From the NCBI GenBank assembly GCA_012103315.1, contig WLWZ01000008.1:62001-126000 (forward strand): DNA of 64,000 nt, written 5' to 3'. Under the pieces are notes generated by a model. The model was given only the letters and a program-made list of their open reading frames with translations, was not told the DNA's origin and did no database searches. This document shows, piece by piece, positions 45,784 through 55,595 of this stretch (its first letter is position 1; each line of letters begins with the position of its first letter). The translations under genes were made by a program, and so were the position numbers. The stretch comes from Alphaproteobacteria bacterium (GTDB lineage Bacteria > Pseudomonadota > Alphaproteobacteria > MPNO01 > UBA2964).

Positions 45784-47139
45784 TCAATCGACATCAATTT
45801 TATGTTGTCGCAAAAGGTCATACAGTGTCGGGCGGCTTATCCCTAACATTTTAGCAGCTTTCGTAATATTACCATCTACTCTTGCCAGTGCGCGTGGAAT
45901 TTCACGACGCTCTGCTTCTTCTCTTGCCTGGGCAAGATTTAAGATGTCGGGAATATCCTCCGGTTCAGTAAGATCAAGATCGTTCGGGGTTATCAATGCC
46001 CCATCCGACATTATGACGGCACGCTTTACACGATTTTCCAATTCCCGAACATTACCTGGCCAATTGTGCTGAGCAAGGGCAGCCAATGCTTCGCCGCTAA
46101 AGCCTCGAATATTTCGTCCTTGTTGTTCGCTAAACTGACCGACAAACGCATGTGCAAGCAGTTCTGGATCACCATTACGCTCAGCAAGGCTCGGAATATT
46201 TACGACCAACTCACTAATCCGATAATATAGGTCCTCTCGAAAAGTACCCGCCGTCATTAATTCTTCTAGATTCTGGTTAGTGGCGCAGACAATTCGAACA
46301 TCAACATCAATCTGTTTCCTGCCACCTATTCGTTCGACTACACGTTCCTGCAAAAACCTTAATAATTTAACCTGCAGTGGTAGAGGCACATCCCCTATTT
46401 CATCGAGAAACAGGGTGCCACCATCAGCAAGTTCAATTTTGCCTTTGGTTTGCTTTACCGCACCGGTGAAAGCTCCTTTTTCATGGCCGAACAACTCACT
46501 TTCCAACAAGTTTTCAGGAATTGCCGCACAGTTAATTGCTGAAAATGGGGCGTTTGCCCGATTACTCAGATCGTGTACCGCTCGGGCCAACAATTCCTTA
46601 CCAGTTCCACTTTCACCCAATAGCAAAACGGTTACGCTGGTCGGCGCAACTTTTTCAACGAACTGACATACTTTAAGCATCTCTGGAGCAGCGGTAATTA
46701 AGCCCTGCAACGGTGTGTTCTTATTGGATCGTTGTAACTGGCGATTTTCCTTTTCTAGCTCATGTAAGTGATAGGCACGATCAACCAGGAGAGCCAAGGT
46801 ATCAGAATCTATGGGTTTATTATGAAAATCATATGCGCCTTTGCGAACGGCAAGCAACGCGTTTTCGTGGTCATCCTGACCAGTAACGACAATAACTTTG
46901 GTTTCGGGCGCCAGGGAAAGAATTTCCTCAAGTATTGCAAACCCTTCGGTTGTGTTGTCCGGGTCGGGTGGCAAACCGAGATCAAGTGTTACAACAGGGG
47001 GGGTTTCTGACCTGAATTTAGCGATAGCTTCTTCACGGTCACCCGCTACATCAACGTCAATATCTTCGAAACTCCAACGCAACTGACGCTGAATCCCGGT
47101 ATCATCATCAACGATCAGAAGTTTACGTTGGTCCGCCAT
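45784..47139 (-). CDS. prsR: PrsR, sigma-54-dependent response regulator
   Basis: 451 residues. Receiver domain with TLDLGLPPDPDNTTEGF (phospho-Asp), then an AAA+ domain with GESGTGKELLARAVHD and GHEKGAFTGAVKQTKG, whose GAFTGA loop contacts sigma-54, and a Fis-type HTH (MLGISRPTLYDLLRQHKID). Activates exosortase-system genes from -24/-12 promoters. The start overlaps the prsK stop by one base (TAATG). Confidence 0.95.
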   Translation of the reverse strand: MADQRKLLIVDDDTGIQRQLRWSFEDIDVDVAGDREEAIAKFRSETPPVVTLDLGLPPDPDNTTEGFAILEEILSLAPETKVIVVTGQDDHENALLAVRKGAYDFHNKPIDSDTLALLVDRAYHLHELEKENRQLQRSNKNTPLQGLITAAPEMLKVCQFVEKVAPTSVTVLLLGESGTGKELLARAVHDLSNRANAPFSAINCAAIPENLLESELFGHEKGAFTGAVKQTKGKIELADGGTLFLDEIGDVPLPLQVKLLRFLQERVVERIGGRKQIDVDVRIVCATNQNLEELMTAGTFREDLYYRISELVVNIPSLAERNGDPELLAHAFVGQFSEQQGRNIRGFSGEALAALAQHNWPGNVRELENRVKRAVIMSDGALITPNDLDLTEPEDIPDILNLAQAREEAERREIPRALARVDGNITKAAKMLGISRPTLYDLLRQHKIDVD

Positions 47140-49232
47140 TATACAGCCTCTGCCCGACTAGTGGCAGCAACCACCTGCAACGCAGGCAAACATATCCGAA
47201 TTGTCGTTCCATCTCCGGGCGTAGAAATTACATCCATATGGCCGCCCGCCTCTTGCACAAACTCACGACTTTCATAGGCGCCAATACCATAACCCCCGGT
47301 CTTCGTCGTTCTGAACGGTCGAAAGAGCTCGTTTCGAATAAATTCCTCATCCATTCCGATACCACGGTCCTCGACTTCTATTACGGCATCACCGCCACGC
47401 GCATACAATCGGAGGTCAATCCGCCCCTCGCCATCGACTGCTTCCATCGCGTTATCAATTAAGTGCGATATCACAGCCGTCAACCTTTCTTCCTCCGCCA
47501 CAACGACCATGTCATCCATTTCCGATTCAAATACCAGCTTTTCATCGTCGAATGGGCTCTGGGTTACAACCTTTTCTAGTAACTGCACCAGATTGATAGA
47601 TGCTGTTGCCGCAGCCTCTTTGCCACCTTCGTGCAACCGAACCATAAGCCGATTCATTTTATCTACAGATTCCTTAACCGTCTGTAACATGTCTTCTTGG
47701 AATGCAGGGTTATTTTTATGCTTTTCAGCGTTTTGAACCATTAGAGAAAGCTGGCTTACAAGATTTTTAATATCGTGCAGCACAAATGCGAAACGACGGT
47801 TGAATTCACTGAATTGCTGGGTCTCTGCGAGGGCGCGGGCGGCCTCCCGCTCCGCGAGATAGCTTGCCGCCTGGCGCCCAACAGTCGTTAAAAGAACGTA
47901 ATCTTCATAATCTACTTCGCGGGCCGCTCGCGAGTGCCCAAGCAACATAAAACCAAACAACCGATCATGATGGATAAGGGGGATGATCAGCCAGCCACGC
48001 CTTATATCACTCAACCAATCAGGAACGACGAGTCCGGGATAGGGATTTGTTTCAATGTTCAGGACACTTAGGTTGATAACGGTCTGTTTCTCTTCGAGAA
48101 ATTTTGTAAACGACGGATCTACATCTTGATGACCTTGTGGAATATTTAAGTTCCAGGTTTCAAGCGGAAACACCCGATCCGAAGGTTCACAAACCCAAAT
48201 TGCGCCTTGAGGACTTTCAACGATGTTCGCAATACCCACGAGTATTCGGTTGGCCAGAGCGCCGCCGCGCTCACTAGCCGAAATTGTCATAATAAAGCTC
48301 AGCCATTCCTCACGATAATCGAACTTGTAGCGAAAAAAGTGTTTACTAATAAAAGCGCTAAGCTTTGCCCGGAATTTTCCCGAAAAGACAACCGAGACCA
48401 AGAGTAGAGCCATAGCAAACAAAAATGTTGCTTGCAGAACTGTGCCCCACTCACCACCGAATTCTCGAAAATAAAATCCAACAGCCGCCATCAAAAGCAG
48501 AAACGCGCCTGCTCCAACCATTGTCGCAGAATGAAAAATAACTTGGCGCGAAACAAAAAGATCTATCGACCAATCGGGGCTACGACGAGCTGCAACTGCG
48601 ATAAGCGGTGCGATCAAAATTGTCGTAATACCCCGAGCCGTAAATAAGTCGTTGCTAATTCGATAGAACAACAATGCGTCGGCATACATAAAGAAATCAT
48701 AGGCAAATAAGCCACCTACCCCGAAACAAAGAAACTTGATCCCCCACCGTTGTTCGGGATGAGTATTACGTAGCAAGTTTTCGACTAACAAAAGCCCGGC
48801 AACAGAGAGGAAAAGGCGACCGAACAAGGAAAGGTCGGGCAGCCCAATCGGTAGAATAGCCTGCACAACCTCGCGCCCGGTAAATTCAAAAGCGATTAAA
48901 GCGAAACATATAATTGCTATGGTTACCGACGTTGTAACCCATTGTGACGAAGACCCTTTACGTGCAGCTGAAACCATCAACAGGGCCAAAAGAAATGCCA
49001 GCCAGCCACCGGTTCGCAAGACTTCCGTTATAGCGACCGCACCGTGTTCAGCGATTCCTGTCCAAACACAAAATGCCGTGGTCCCGAGCCAAAGAACCGT
49101 GAGGCTACACGCTGAGAGGAGCCAAGCGCCGAGGAACCCACGCTGCCAGCTAAAGAACACCAGCATCGTCAGTGCCCCAAAAACCGCCGCTGCAATTAAA
49201 TGGCTGATTGAGCTAGCATCAACGAGGGTCAT
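47139..49232 (-). CDS. prsK: PrsK, membrane histidine kinase of the exosortase system
   Basis: 697 residues. N-terminal half with about ten membrane segments, then a GAF domain (LAFFIMTISASERGGALANR region and onward), the phospho-acceptor His in FAFVLHDIKNLVSQLSL, and a HATPase domain with HLIDNAMEAVDGEG and TTKTGGYGIGAYESREF. Cognate kinase for PrsR. The signal it senses is unknown. Confidence 0.95.
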   Translation of the reverse strand: MTLVDASSISHLIAAAVFGALTMLVFFSWQRGFLGAWLLSACSLTVLWLGTTAFCVWTGIAEHGAVAITEVLRTGGWLAFLLALLMVSAARKGSSSQWVTTSVTIAIICFALIAFEFTGREVVQAILPIGLPDLSLFGRLFLSVAGLLLVENLLRNTHPEQRWGIKFLCFGVGGLFAYDFFMYADALLFYRISNDLFTARGITTILIAPLIAVAARRSPDWSIDLFVSRQVIFHSATMVGAGAFLLLMAAVGFYFREFGGEWGTVLQATFLFAMALLLVSVVFSGKFRAKLSAFISKHFFRYKFDYREEWLSFIMTISASERGGALANRILVGIANIVESPQGAIWVCEPSDRVFPLETWNLNIPQGHQDVDPSFTKFLEEKQTVINLSVLNIETNPYPGLVVPDWLSDIRRGWLIIPLIHHDRLFGFMLLGHSRAAREVDYEDYVLLTTVGRQAASYLAEREAARALAETQQFSEFNRRFAFVLHDIKNLVSQLSLMVQNAEKHKNNPAFQEDMLQTVKESVDKMNRLMVRLHEGGKEAAATASINLVQLLEKVVTQSPFDDEKLVFESEMDDMVVVAEEERLTAVISHLIDNAMEAVDGEGRIDLRLYARGGDAVIEVEDRGIGMDEEFIRNELFRPFRTTKTGGYGIGAYESREFVQEAGGHMDVISTPGDGTTIRICLPALQVVAATSRAEAV

Positions 49233-49257
49233 AGGATCTCAATTAGGATACGCACCA

Positions 49258-50646
49258 TTATCGAACGCCTTGTGGCCACAAAATCACGCGGACCGTTTGG
49301 ATTAAGACAATCAAATCCAAAAACAAGCTGTAATTCTTAATATAGTATAGATCGTACTGAAATTTTTTCTTGGCATCCTCGACAGATGCCCCATAAGGAT
49401 AATTTAGCTGTGCCCACCCACTTATGCCAGGTTTCACTCTATGTCGTTCAAAATAGTGCGGAATAACCTGACGCAATTCATTTACAAAGAATGGTCTTTC
49501 GGGACGCGGCCCGATAAAGCTCATTTCGCCCTTCAGGACATTGAAAATCTGAGGTATTTCATCTATTCGTGATTTACGCAGCAGGGCACCAACCCGTGTT
49601 ATTCGGCTATCGTTTTCCTGCGCCCATCGGGGGACACCATCTTCTTCTGCATCAGTCCCCATACTTCTGAACTTGAACAACATAAAATTTTCACCATTTA
49701 GCCCGACGCGCTCTTGTCGATAAAATATCGGCCCCGCACTATCTAGCTTGATTACGATGGCCGAAAGAACCAGAACCGGTAAACTGAAAATAAGCAAAAG
49801 CAGACTGGCAAAAATATCGAATTGTCGTTTAAGGGCCACCTGAAGCCAGCCACCGACAAAACCATCAGAAAATATAAGCCAGCTCGGATGGAGAGCATCC
49901 AGATCCATCCTCCCAGTCTCACGCTCCCAAAATTCTGAATAATCGACGACAGAAATTCCCTGCAGTTTACATTCTAATAGTGCCTGGATCGGCATGCTGC
50001 CACGCCGTTCATCAACAGCAACCACGATTTCTTCGACATCTAATTCAGTAACGAGATGGGGTAGAGGGCCGTCTTCTATTACGTTTTTCTCTTCCGTTAT
50101 TACTTTCTCTTTATCGCTAAGCGGGACATAAGCAACACAAATGAATCCCTGCGATTGCTCACCTGTTTCCAAGGCCTCAATTTTCGCTGCTTTTTCGCCA
50201 ATGCCCAAAATGAGGACGCGCCTCTTAAATGCCTGAATGTCGGCAAATCTCAGGTAGATCCAACGAATAGCCATAATTCCGACTATCGCGTCTACAAATG
50301 CGATCGCCAGCGCACTACGCCAAATCGCCAAATCTGGCTGAATGTAGAAAAGAAATGCAAGGGCGATTGAACCAAAGAAAAAACTAAATAAAAGGCGCGT
50401 CAAAATAGCACCCAGATCCCGAACATGTTCTTTATTGTACAGACCAAGAGCGAACATGGTTAGCGTGAATACGGTCGCGAAAGAGACAGCCTGCGGTAAA
50501 TGCCGCTCTAAAGACGAGAACAGCTGATCCAAGTCTGCCCAACGAAAAAATAAGGCAATATACATGGTCGAAATCAGGTACAGGTGTTCCACCATACCCA
50601 AAAAAAGCAACGATCCAGGAACGTAGTGCCTAAAAATGCGGACCAT
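49258..50646 (-). CDS. Polyprenyl phosphate sugar-1-phosphate transferase (exosortase-locus type)
   Basis: 462 residues. Four or five N-terminal membrane segments, a cytosolic CoA-binding-like region, a further membrane helix (FDIFASLLLLIFSLPVLVLS) and the catalytic domain with GPIFYRQERVGLNGENFMLF, KSRIDEIPQIFNVLKGEMSF and GPRPERPFF. Starts the exopolysaccharide repeat by transferring a sugar phosphate to undecaprenyl phosphate. The gap to prsK is 25 bases, so co-transcription is likely. Confidence 0.95.
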   Translation of the reverse strand: MVRIFRHYVPGSLLFLGMVEHLYLISTMYIALFFRWADLDQLFSSLERHLPQAVSFATVFTLTMFALGLYNKEHVRDLGAILTRLLFSFFFGSIALAFLFYIQPDLAIWRSALAIAFVDAIVGIMAIRWIYLRFADIQAFKRRVLILGIGEKAAKIEALETGEQSQGFICVAYVPLSDKEKVITEEKNVIEDGPLPHLVTELDVEEIVVAVDERRGSMPIQALLECKLQGISVVDYSEFWERETGRMDLDALHPSWLIFSDGFVGGWLQVALKRQFDIFASLLLLIFSLPVLVLSAIVIKLDSAGPIFYRQERVGLNGENFMLFKFRSMGTDAEEDGVPRWAQENDSRITRVGALLRKSRIDEIPQIFNVLKGEMSFIGPRPERPFFVNELRQVIPHYFERHRVKPGISGWAQLNYPYGASVEDAKKKFQYDLYYIKNYSLFLDLIVLIQTVRVILWPQGVR

Positions 50647-50826
50647 TTAATTCACAACCGAATTCTGCATAGCGTATTTCTGTGAAAAGATAATAGTTCA
50701 ACCTGCCCTATACGAAAATCCTAGGACAAAAAGGGGAGCTAAATCTTCTGCAACAAAATCCAGAAAAATATTACGCTAAAACCATACATTACACTAAACA
50801 TGAAGAAAATATCACTCGTTTGATAT

Positions 50827-50852
50827 CAATTGAAGGTAACTTGCTTCAATTG
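50827..50852. repeat. Inverted repeat CAATTGAAG / CTTCAATTG
   Basis: Perfect 9-base arms (50827-50835 and 50844-50852) with an 8-base spacer. Symmetric spacing of about 1.5 helical turns suits a dimeric regulator, for example an enhancer site. Confidence 0.6.
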
Positions 50853-50875
50853 TCGATAAATTCTTTAAGACCACT

Positions 50876-50912
50876 GAAAACTCTATACCACTACTATTCT
50901 AGTAGAGTTTTC
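50876..50912. repeat. Inverted repeat GAAAACTCTA / TAGAGTTTTC
   Basis: Perfect 10-base arms (50876-50885 and 50903-50912) with a 17-base loop that itself contains CTACT/AGTAG. Either a hairpin in the leader or a regulator-binding site; it ends in TTTTC without a longer T-run, so a terminator is less likely. Confidence 0.55.
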
Positions 50913-50980
50913 GTCGTGAAAATGTAATTAATGTATAGTGTCGCAACTGCCGTAATTTACAAAGAACCCGCTGATTTTAT

Positions 50981-51904
50981 ATGAGACATTCTACTGCCAT
51001 ATTCAGCGTCGGGATCGCTATGTTGATAGTACCCGGACCATTATTGGCGACGCCAATTGATACAACACCGAATGTTGAGTCATCCCAAACTGCAATTAGT
51101 CAGGCGCCCTCTCAATCAACAGTTGAAAGCAATGTCGCTCAGCGTCCACCGACAACAAATATCGAAACAAACTCAAATTTATCTTCAAGTTTGCGCCAAA
51201 TAAGTACATTCAACCCAATAGAACCAATAAACTATTCGAATATTACAAGCCTTCAGGACCTTATTGAATCGGCCAGTGCCGCACCGCCGATACGACCACT
51301 CCATCAAACGAATAGAGCCTCACAGGGGTTTTACAGAACGACTAATAAAGGGCTGGCACCACAAGTTCGAACCGGCGATACCGTTCGTGACGCGATCCGG
51401 TCATTGGTTAATGTCACCGGTAGTAATCAAAATCCGAATATACAAGGATCTGCGAGACCAACGAGTTCTCGAGGATCATCAGTATTTACCGAGGTTATGA
51501 ACCTACGCATGAGTTCAAACGTATACCAAACGATGGCACGGGTAATTTCTCCTGAAATAACTGCCGATGGAGCGACATTAGGCTTGTTTGGGATACGTCG
51601 TTTTACGGTTGTGTTCTCGCCGCTTACAAAAAAGATTGGGGTTGGCGGAACCCAATCTGCCAACCAAACAACATTAAATTACACCAACCGCGTTACCCCT
51701 CGTCTAAAACCACGTATCGCCAAACCGCCACCCAAAAGATCAAATGATCCGCGTCGCTTTCAGCAACCAAATCCAGTAAGGGACTTGATTGAATCGGCAA
51801 AAGAATTCACGTCAACGTACGTATTACATCCATTTGCCCTGATCGCCTTTATGTTTGTTGGCATGTTATGGTTAATGTTTAAACTGCGCCGAAACACGGC
51901 TTAA
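50981..51904 (+). CDS. Secreted protein with C-terminal membrane anchor, unknown function
   Basis: 307 residues, not recognised. Signal peptide (IFSVGIAMLIVPGPLLATP), a Ser/Thr/Asn/Gln-rich region to ~110, a mid domain (TGDTVRDAIRSLVNVTG), and a C-terminal hydrophobic helix near residues 282-300 with the basic tail FKLRRNTA. That tripartite end resembles an exosortase sorting signal, but the PEP motif is missing (LHPF is at its place). It is in the middle of the exosortase locus and divergent from the initiating transferase. A bitopic periplasmic scaffold protein is the alternative. Confidence 0.7.
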   Translation: MRHSTAIFSVGIAMLIVPGPLLATPIDTTPNVESSQTAISQAPSQSTVESNVAQRPPTTNIETNSNLSSSLRQISTFNPIEPINYSNITSLQDLIESASAAPPIRPLHQTNRASQGFYRTTNKGLAPQVRTGDTVRDAIRSLVNVTGSNQNPNIQGSARPTSSRGSSVFTEVMNLRMSSNVYQTMARVISPEITADGATLGLFGIRRFTVVFSPLTKKIGVGGTQSANQTTLNYTNRVTPRLKPRIAKPPPKRSNDPRRFQQPNPVRDLIESAKEFTSTYVLHPFALIAFMFVGMLWLMFKLRRNTA

Positions 51905-51974
51905 GACCACCACACCGATTTTCTTCCGTTACTGCACAAAACATCTGACACCTAGCCAAATTGCTTGAAATAAT

Positions 51975-53894
51975 TTAGGTGAACGCTGGACGGTCAACAC
52001 CAACGTTATTGATCTGACGCAGAAACGCCTCAAACATCAAAAGACTCCATAGAATGGCGCTGTGCTCCCGAACTCCCGACTGATGTTCGACTACAAGGTT
52101 TCCAAGAAACTCCATATCGAAGAATCCTGTATCAGCGAGGACTGGACCGGTAAGGGCATCTCGTACCCGATCACGAAGTTCGTTGCGGAACCATCCTGAA
52201 ATCGGAACCGCAAACCCCATTTTGGGCCGGTACATAACATCAGACGGAAGATGATCTTCTAAGGCCTTCTTAAAGATATATTTTCCCTCAGAGTGCCGTA
52301 AATTCATTTGAGACGGCAAGGTCGTAGCCCACTCTACAAACTCATGATCTAACAACGGAACTCGAACTTCCAAAGAATGTGCCATGCTGGCGCGATCAAC
52401 CTTCGTCAGAATATCGCCTGGCAAATACGTTTTCATATCCGCATACTGAATTTGCGACAAAGGATCATCTGTTCCTGCGTTATTCATATGACCCGCAAGA
52501 ACCTCGCGAGCGCTATACCCTTGTAGGCTACTTCGAAAACTGGTGCTGTATAGCTTATCGCGAATGTCGTCATAAATAACGGAAACCGTATTGAAATATC
52601 CTTCCACTGACGTACGAGCGATTGCCTGTAGCGTCGATTTGGCCCGCAACACCCTCGGACCCCAATCCATTTTTGGATAAAGCGCCCCAGCCAGGCCAAA
52701 AGTTGGACGCCGGATAGAATCAGGAATTAAACGTCGAAATGACTCTTCGTAACAATGCCAGCGATGGCGGCGATAACCGCCGAACACCTCATCTCCTCCA
52801 TCCCCTGACAATGCAACAGTGACGTGCTTACGCGCCAATTCGCAAACTCGATAGGTAGGCATCGCCGAACTATCAGCGAACGGTTCGTCATAAAGACCTG
52901 CCAATTTTTCTAACAAATCATAGGAACTTGGATCAATCTGTTCAACACGGTGATTAGTGGCATATCGGTTGGCAACGGTTTGAGCGTGTGAAGTTTCGTC
53001 GAATTTTGGATCGCCAAACCCGATTGAACATGTGTTCACAGAGTCACCAGACAAACTCGCCATCATAGCAACGATACCGCTGGAGTCGACGCCACCGGAA
53101 AGAAATGCGCCAAGCGGTACTTCGGAAATCATTCTGCATTCGACCGCGTCGCGTAAGCGCTCAATCAAGTCCCCCGCGACATCAGCATCTGACTGACCCT
53201 CAGATGCGGCAAACTCAACGTCCCAATATTTTCTTGGTCGTTGGGTTCGTTCACCCCGACGTAGGGTAAGAGAATGTCCTGGTGCGAGCTTGTGGATACC
53301 AGAATAAATCGTCTTCGGATCCGGTACATACCCATACGCAAAATACTCTTCAACTGCCTGCGGATCGATTACGCGTTTGGTGTCAGGATCCAGTAGGACA
53401 GCTTTCAGCTCAGATCCAAATAGGACAGTGCCGTCGGGGCGCACAGTGTAAAATAGCGGTTTGATACCGAAGCGATCACGCGCTAAAAAAAGCGTCTCAG
53501 CGTTTTTATCCCACAGCGCGAACGCAAACATACCTCGGAAACGATCTAGGCATTTCTCGCCCCATTCCTCCCATGCATGGACAATGACCTCTGTATCGCA
53601 ATGGGTTCGGAATTGGTGACCTTTTTCCTTTAGTTCTTTGGAGAGGCTTACAAAATTATAAATCTCTCCGTTAAAGACAACGACGACAGTATGATCTTCA
53701 TTGAACAGTGGCTGGGCACCACCATCCAAATCGATGATCGACAAACGTCGATGACCAAGACCAATACCGTCCTCAAAGAAAACACCATCACCATCTGGAC
53801 CCCGATGACTCTGAACATCGTTCATGCTGATCAATAGGTTCCGATCAACAGGGCGATAGCCTCTGCTATCAAATATGCCGGCGATCCCACACAT
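51975..53894 (-). CDS. Exosortase A-system amidotransferase (asparagine synthase-like)
   Basis: 639 residues. Class II glutaminase domain with Cys2 nucleophile (MCGIAGIFDSRG) and a C-terminal AsnB ATP-pyrophosphatase domain with SGGVDSSGIVAMM and the active-site segment ALSGDGGDEVFGGYRRH. In exosortase loci such proteins are predicted to amidate a sugar or peptide component of the EPS rather than make free asparagine. Downstream of xrtA by about 55 bases on the same strand. Confidence 0.93.
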   Translation of the reverse strand: MCGIAGIFDSRGYRPVDRNLLISMNDVQSHRGPDGDGVFFEDGIGLGHRRLSIIDLDGGAQPLFNEDHTVVVVFNGEIYNFVSLSKELKEKGHQFRTHCDTEVIVHAWEEWGEKCLDRFRGMFAFALWDKNAETLFLARDRFGIKPLFYTVRPDGTVLFGSELKAVLLDPDTKRVIDPQAVEEYFAYGYVPDPKTIYSGIHKLAPGHSLTLRRGERTQRPRKYWDVEFAASEGQSDADVAGDLIERLRDAVECRMISEVPLGAFLSGGVDSSGIVAMMASLSGDSVNTCSIGFGDPKFDETSHAQTVANRYATNHRVEQIDPSSYDLLEKLAGLYDEPFADSSAMPTYRVCELARKHVTVALSGDGGDEVFGGYRRHRWHCYEESFRRLIPDSIRRPTFGLAGALYPKMDWGPRVLRAKSTLQAIARTSVEGYFNTVSVIYDDIRDKLYSTSFRSSLQGYSAREVLAGHMNNAGTDDPLSQIQYADMKTYLPGDILTKVDRASMAHSLEVRVPLLDHEFVEWATTLPSQMNLRHSEGKYIFKKALEDHLPSDVMYRPKMGFAVPISGWFRNELRDRVRDALTGPVLADTGFFDMEFLGNLVVEHQSGVREHSAILWSLLMFEAFLRQINNVGVDRPAFT

Positions 53895-53949
53895 AAGTTT
53901 ACAACTTCGTTATTTCGTAATTGCCGGAGCGGGAGATGTTCAGGGGACT

Positions 53950-55590
53950 TTACTTGGTATCTGCGTATTTTCGCAGTATAGGGCCAACGGGCTGAAGATG
54001 CTTGAGAAAATCCTTAAGGATTTTGTCTGCCGCTGATTGATGTTCTCGATACGTTGTACTCACAATGATTGCAGCGCCAGCTTCGGAGCCACCGATGAGC
54101 ATTTGTTTCGCCTGCATAGCCTTCGCTTTATAGGGGCTATGCGTCAAGGTGTTGCCGACCCAGTACCATTGATATGCCACACGTCCGACGCGACGCCGCA
54201 ACATACGAACACGTTTAACTCTTGAGTCTGCACCATCTATAACCACTGCAGCGGTACCACTTGCAGCGCGTTGCCAAATTTCCCCATCAGCAACGGTATT
54301 ATGAAAGCTAATTAGCTCCACACCTTGCCGTTGCGTCGAGTAATACGCGATGAAAAGATCTACTTGCTCGCCGCCTTTTCTATAACTTTTCTTAAGATAG
54401 GCATGTGCGCCTTTATACGATGGAGTCCAGTTGCTCGCGATGTTCACCTGTCTCCAACCACCGACAGTGTCCGTTTCGATAACTGGTAACGCCCCCGGTA
54501 AATTCGGGATCGGCCGTGAAGCAATCACGCCAGCATAGGCGGGGAAAACCGCCCCAACCGTCAACGAAATGAGAGCGCTTATGATAATTCGTTTCTGCGG
54601 TACTACCCTACTCGCTAGCTGGTGTGGGGAATCTGAGTCGGCCTGCACATCTTCCGGAATGCCGTCGCGGAAGGTCATACCGAGGAGCAAAAGAACAACC
54701 GTGACAAATGCAAAAAAGATCCAGCCATAAACAAGATGATCAACACCCACAGCCAATTCGTTATTCGTATAGTAGGCAATGAGTACAATGCCAAAGGCTC
54801 TTATGCCATTCGCAACAATAGGCACAGCCACTGACAATGCCACAAACCCCACTTTCCGGACATTGCTTTGGTAGGTGAGGTACGAGAATAAGAACCCCAA
54901 TGCAATCGTTGCTATTAAAAATCGAACTCCAGAACAGGCTTCTGCGACTTCAAAATTACCGGTTGGGATTGAAAGAAAGATTCCGTCCAGGAACACGGGA
55001 ATATTGATAAGCTGCAGGCCTTCTACGACAAAGACCGCCGTCAAGTCTTGCAAAGGGGGCACCAAAAAATCACCGAACGGCACTGCAAAGAAAAGGTAGC
55101 ACAGTGGAAAAATAATCGTCTTCGTAACCGCCCTCCCAAGAATTGCGACAAACATCCCCTGGATCATGATTGCCAGACTAAAATGCTGAATGAGAGCGAC
55201 ACTTCCCAGCTCTCCGATCAACCATGCTAATCCCGCCGCGAGAATTATAATCGCGCCAAACAGGCTGGGGCGGGGCACTTGGTTCGCCAGAGCTCCGCGT
55301 TTAATCCAAATAAGGTAGGCACAGATTGGCAAAATAAGAAAACCGTGACTATACGTCTCGGAACCATTCCAAATACCCACGATCTGAAGTGCTGTACCTC
55401 GGAAAATGATCAGCAAGGCAACAATGCCAACAGCCAACGTGATCCAGGTCATACGCCAACTCGCAGCAAAAACTGATGCATCTTTTGCCAGGCTAACGCG
55501 ACTGGGCAAAAGACCCATCATTGTCAATGCGGGATCTTCCACGAAAGACTTAATTTCTGCGCGTATCGACAAATAAAATTCCTGCGGCAT
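53950..55590 (-). CDS. xrtA: Exosortase A fused to EpsI domain
   Basis: 546 residues. Residues ~1-310 form the multispanning exosortase with the active-site Cys219 (EACSGVRF), Arg264 (NGIRAFG) and His285 (VGVDHLVYG). Residues ~340-546 are an EpsI-type periplasmic domain (GGWRQVNIASNWTPSYKG, ISFHNTVADGEIW, RVAYQWYWVGN). Many organisms keep EpsI as a separate gene. It is predicted to cleave PEP-CTERM proteins and transfer them to an acceptor during surface display. The central enzyme of this locus. Confidence 0.95.
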   Translation of the reverse strand: MPQEFYLSIRAEIKSFVEDPALTMMGLLPSRVSLAKDASVFAASWRMTWITLAVGIVALLIIFRGTALQIVGIWNGSETYSHGFLILPICAYLIWIKRGALANQVPRPSLFGAIIILAAGLAWLIGELGSVALIQHFSLAIMIQGMFVAILGRAVTKTIIFPLCYLFFAVPFGDFLVPPLQDLTAVFVVEGLQLINIPVFLDGIFLSIPTGNFEVAEACSGVRFLIATIALGFLFSYLTYQSNVRKVGFVALSVAVPIVANGIRAFGIVLIAYYTNNELAVGVDHLVYGWIFFAFVTVVLLLLGMTFRDGIPEDVQADSDSPHQLASRVVPQKRIIISALISLTVGAVFPAYAGVIASRPIPNLPGALPVIETDTVGGWRQVNIASNWTPSYKGAHAYLKKSYRKGGEQVDLFIAYYSTQRQGVELISFHNTVADGEIWQRAASGTAAVVIDGADSRVKRVRMLRRRVGRVAYQWYWVGNTLTHSPYKAKAMQAKQMLIGGSEAGAAIIVSTTYREHQSAADKILKDFLKHLQPVGPILRKYADTK

Positions 55591-55595
55591 TAAAA

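Larger units (their letters stand above)
50647..50980. other. AT-rich divergent intergenic region with two inverted repeats
   Basis: 334 bases between the initiating transferase (minus) and a secreted protein gene (plus). No gene is supported. It carries two strong inverted repeats described separately. I searched by eye for a PrsR-type -24/-12 promoter and found none convincing. Confidence 0.7.

Noticed and set aside
50647-50980. Sigma-54 promoter for the secreted protein gene
   Set aside because: Scanning for TGGC-N-TTGC patterns gave only poor matches.
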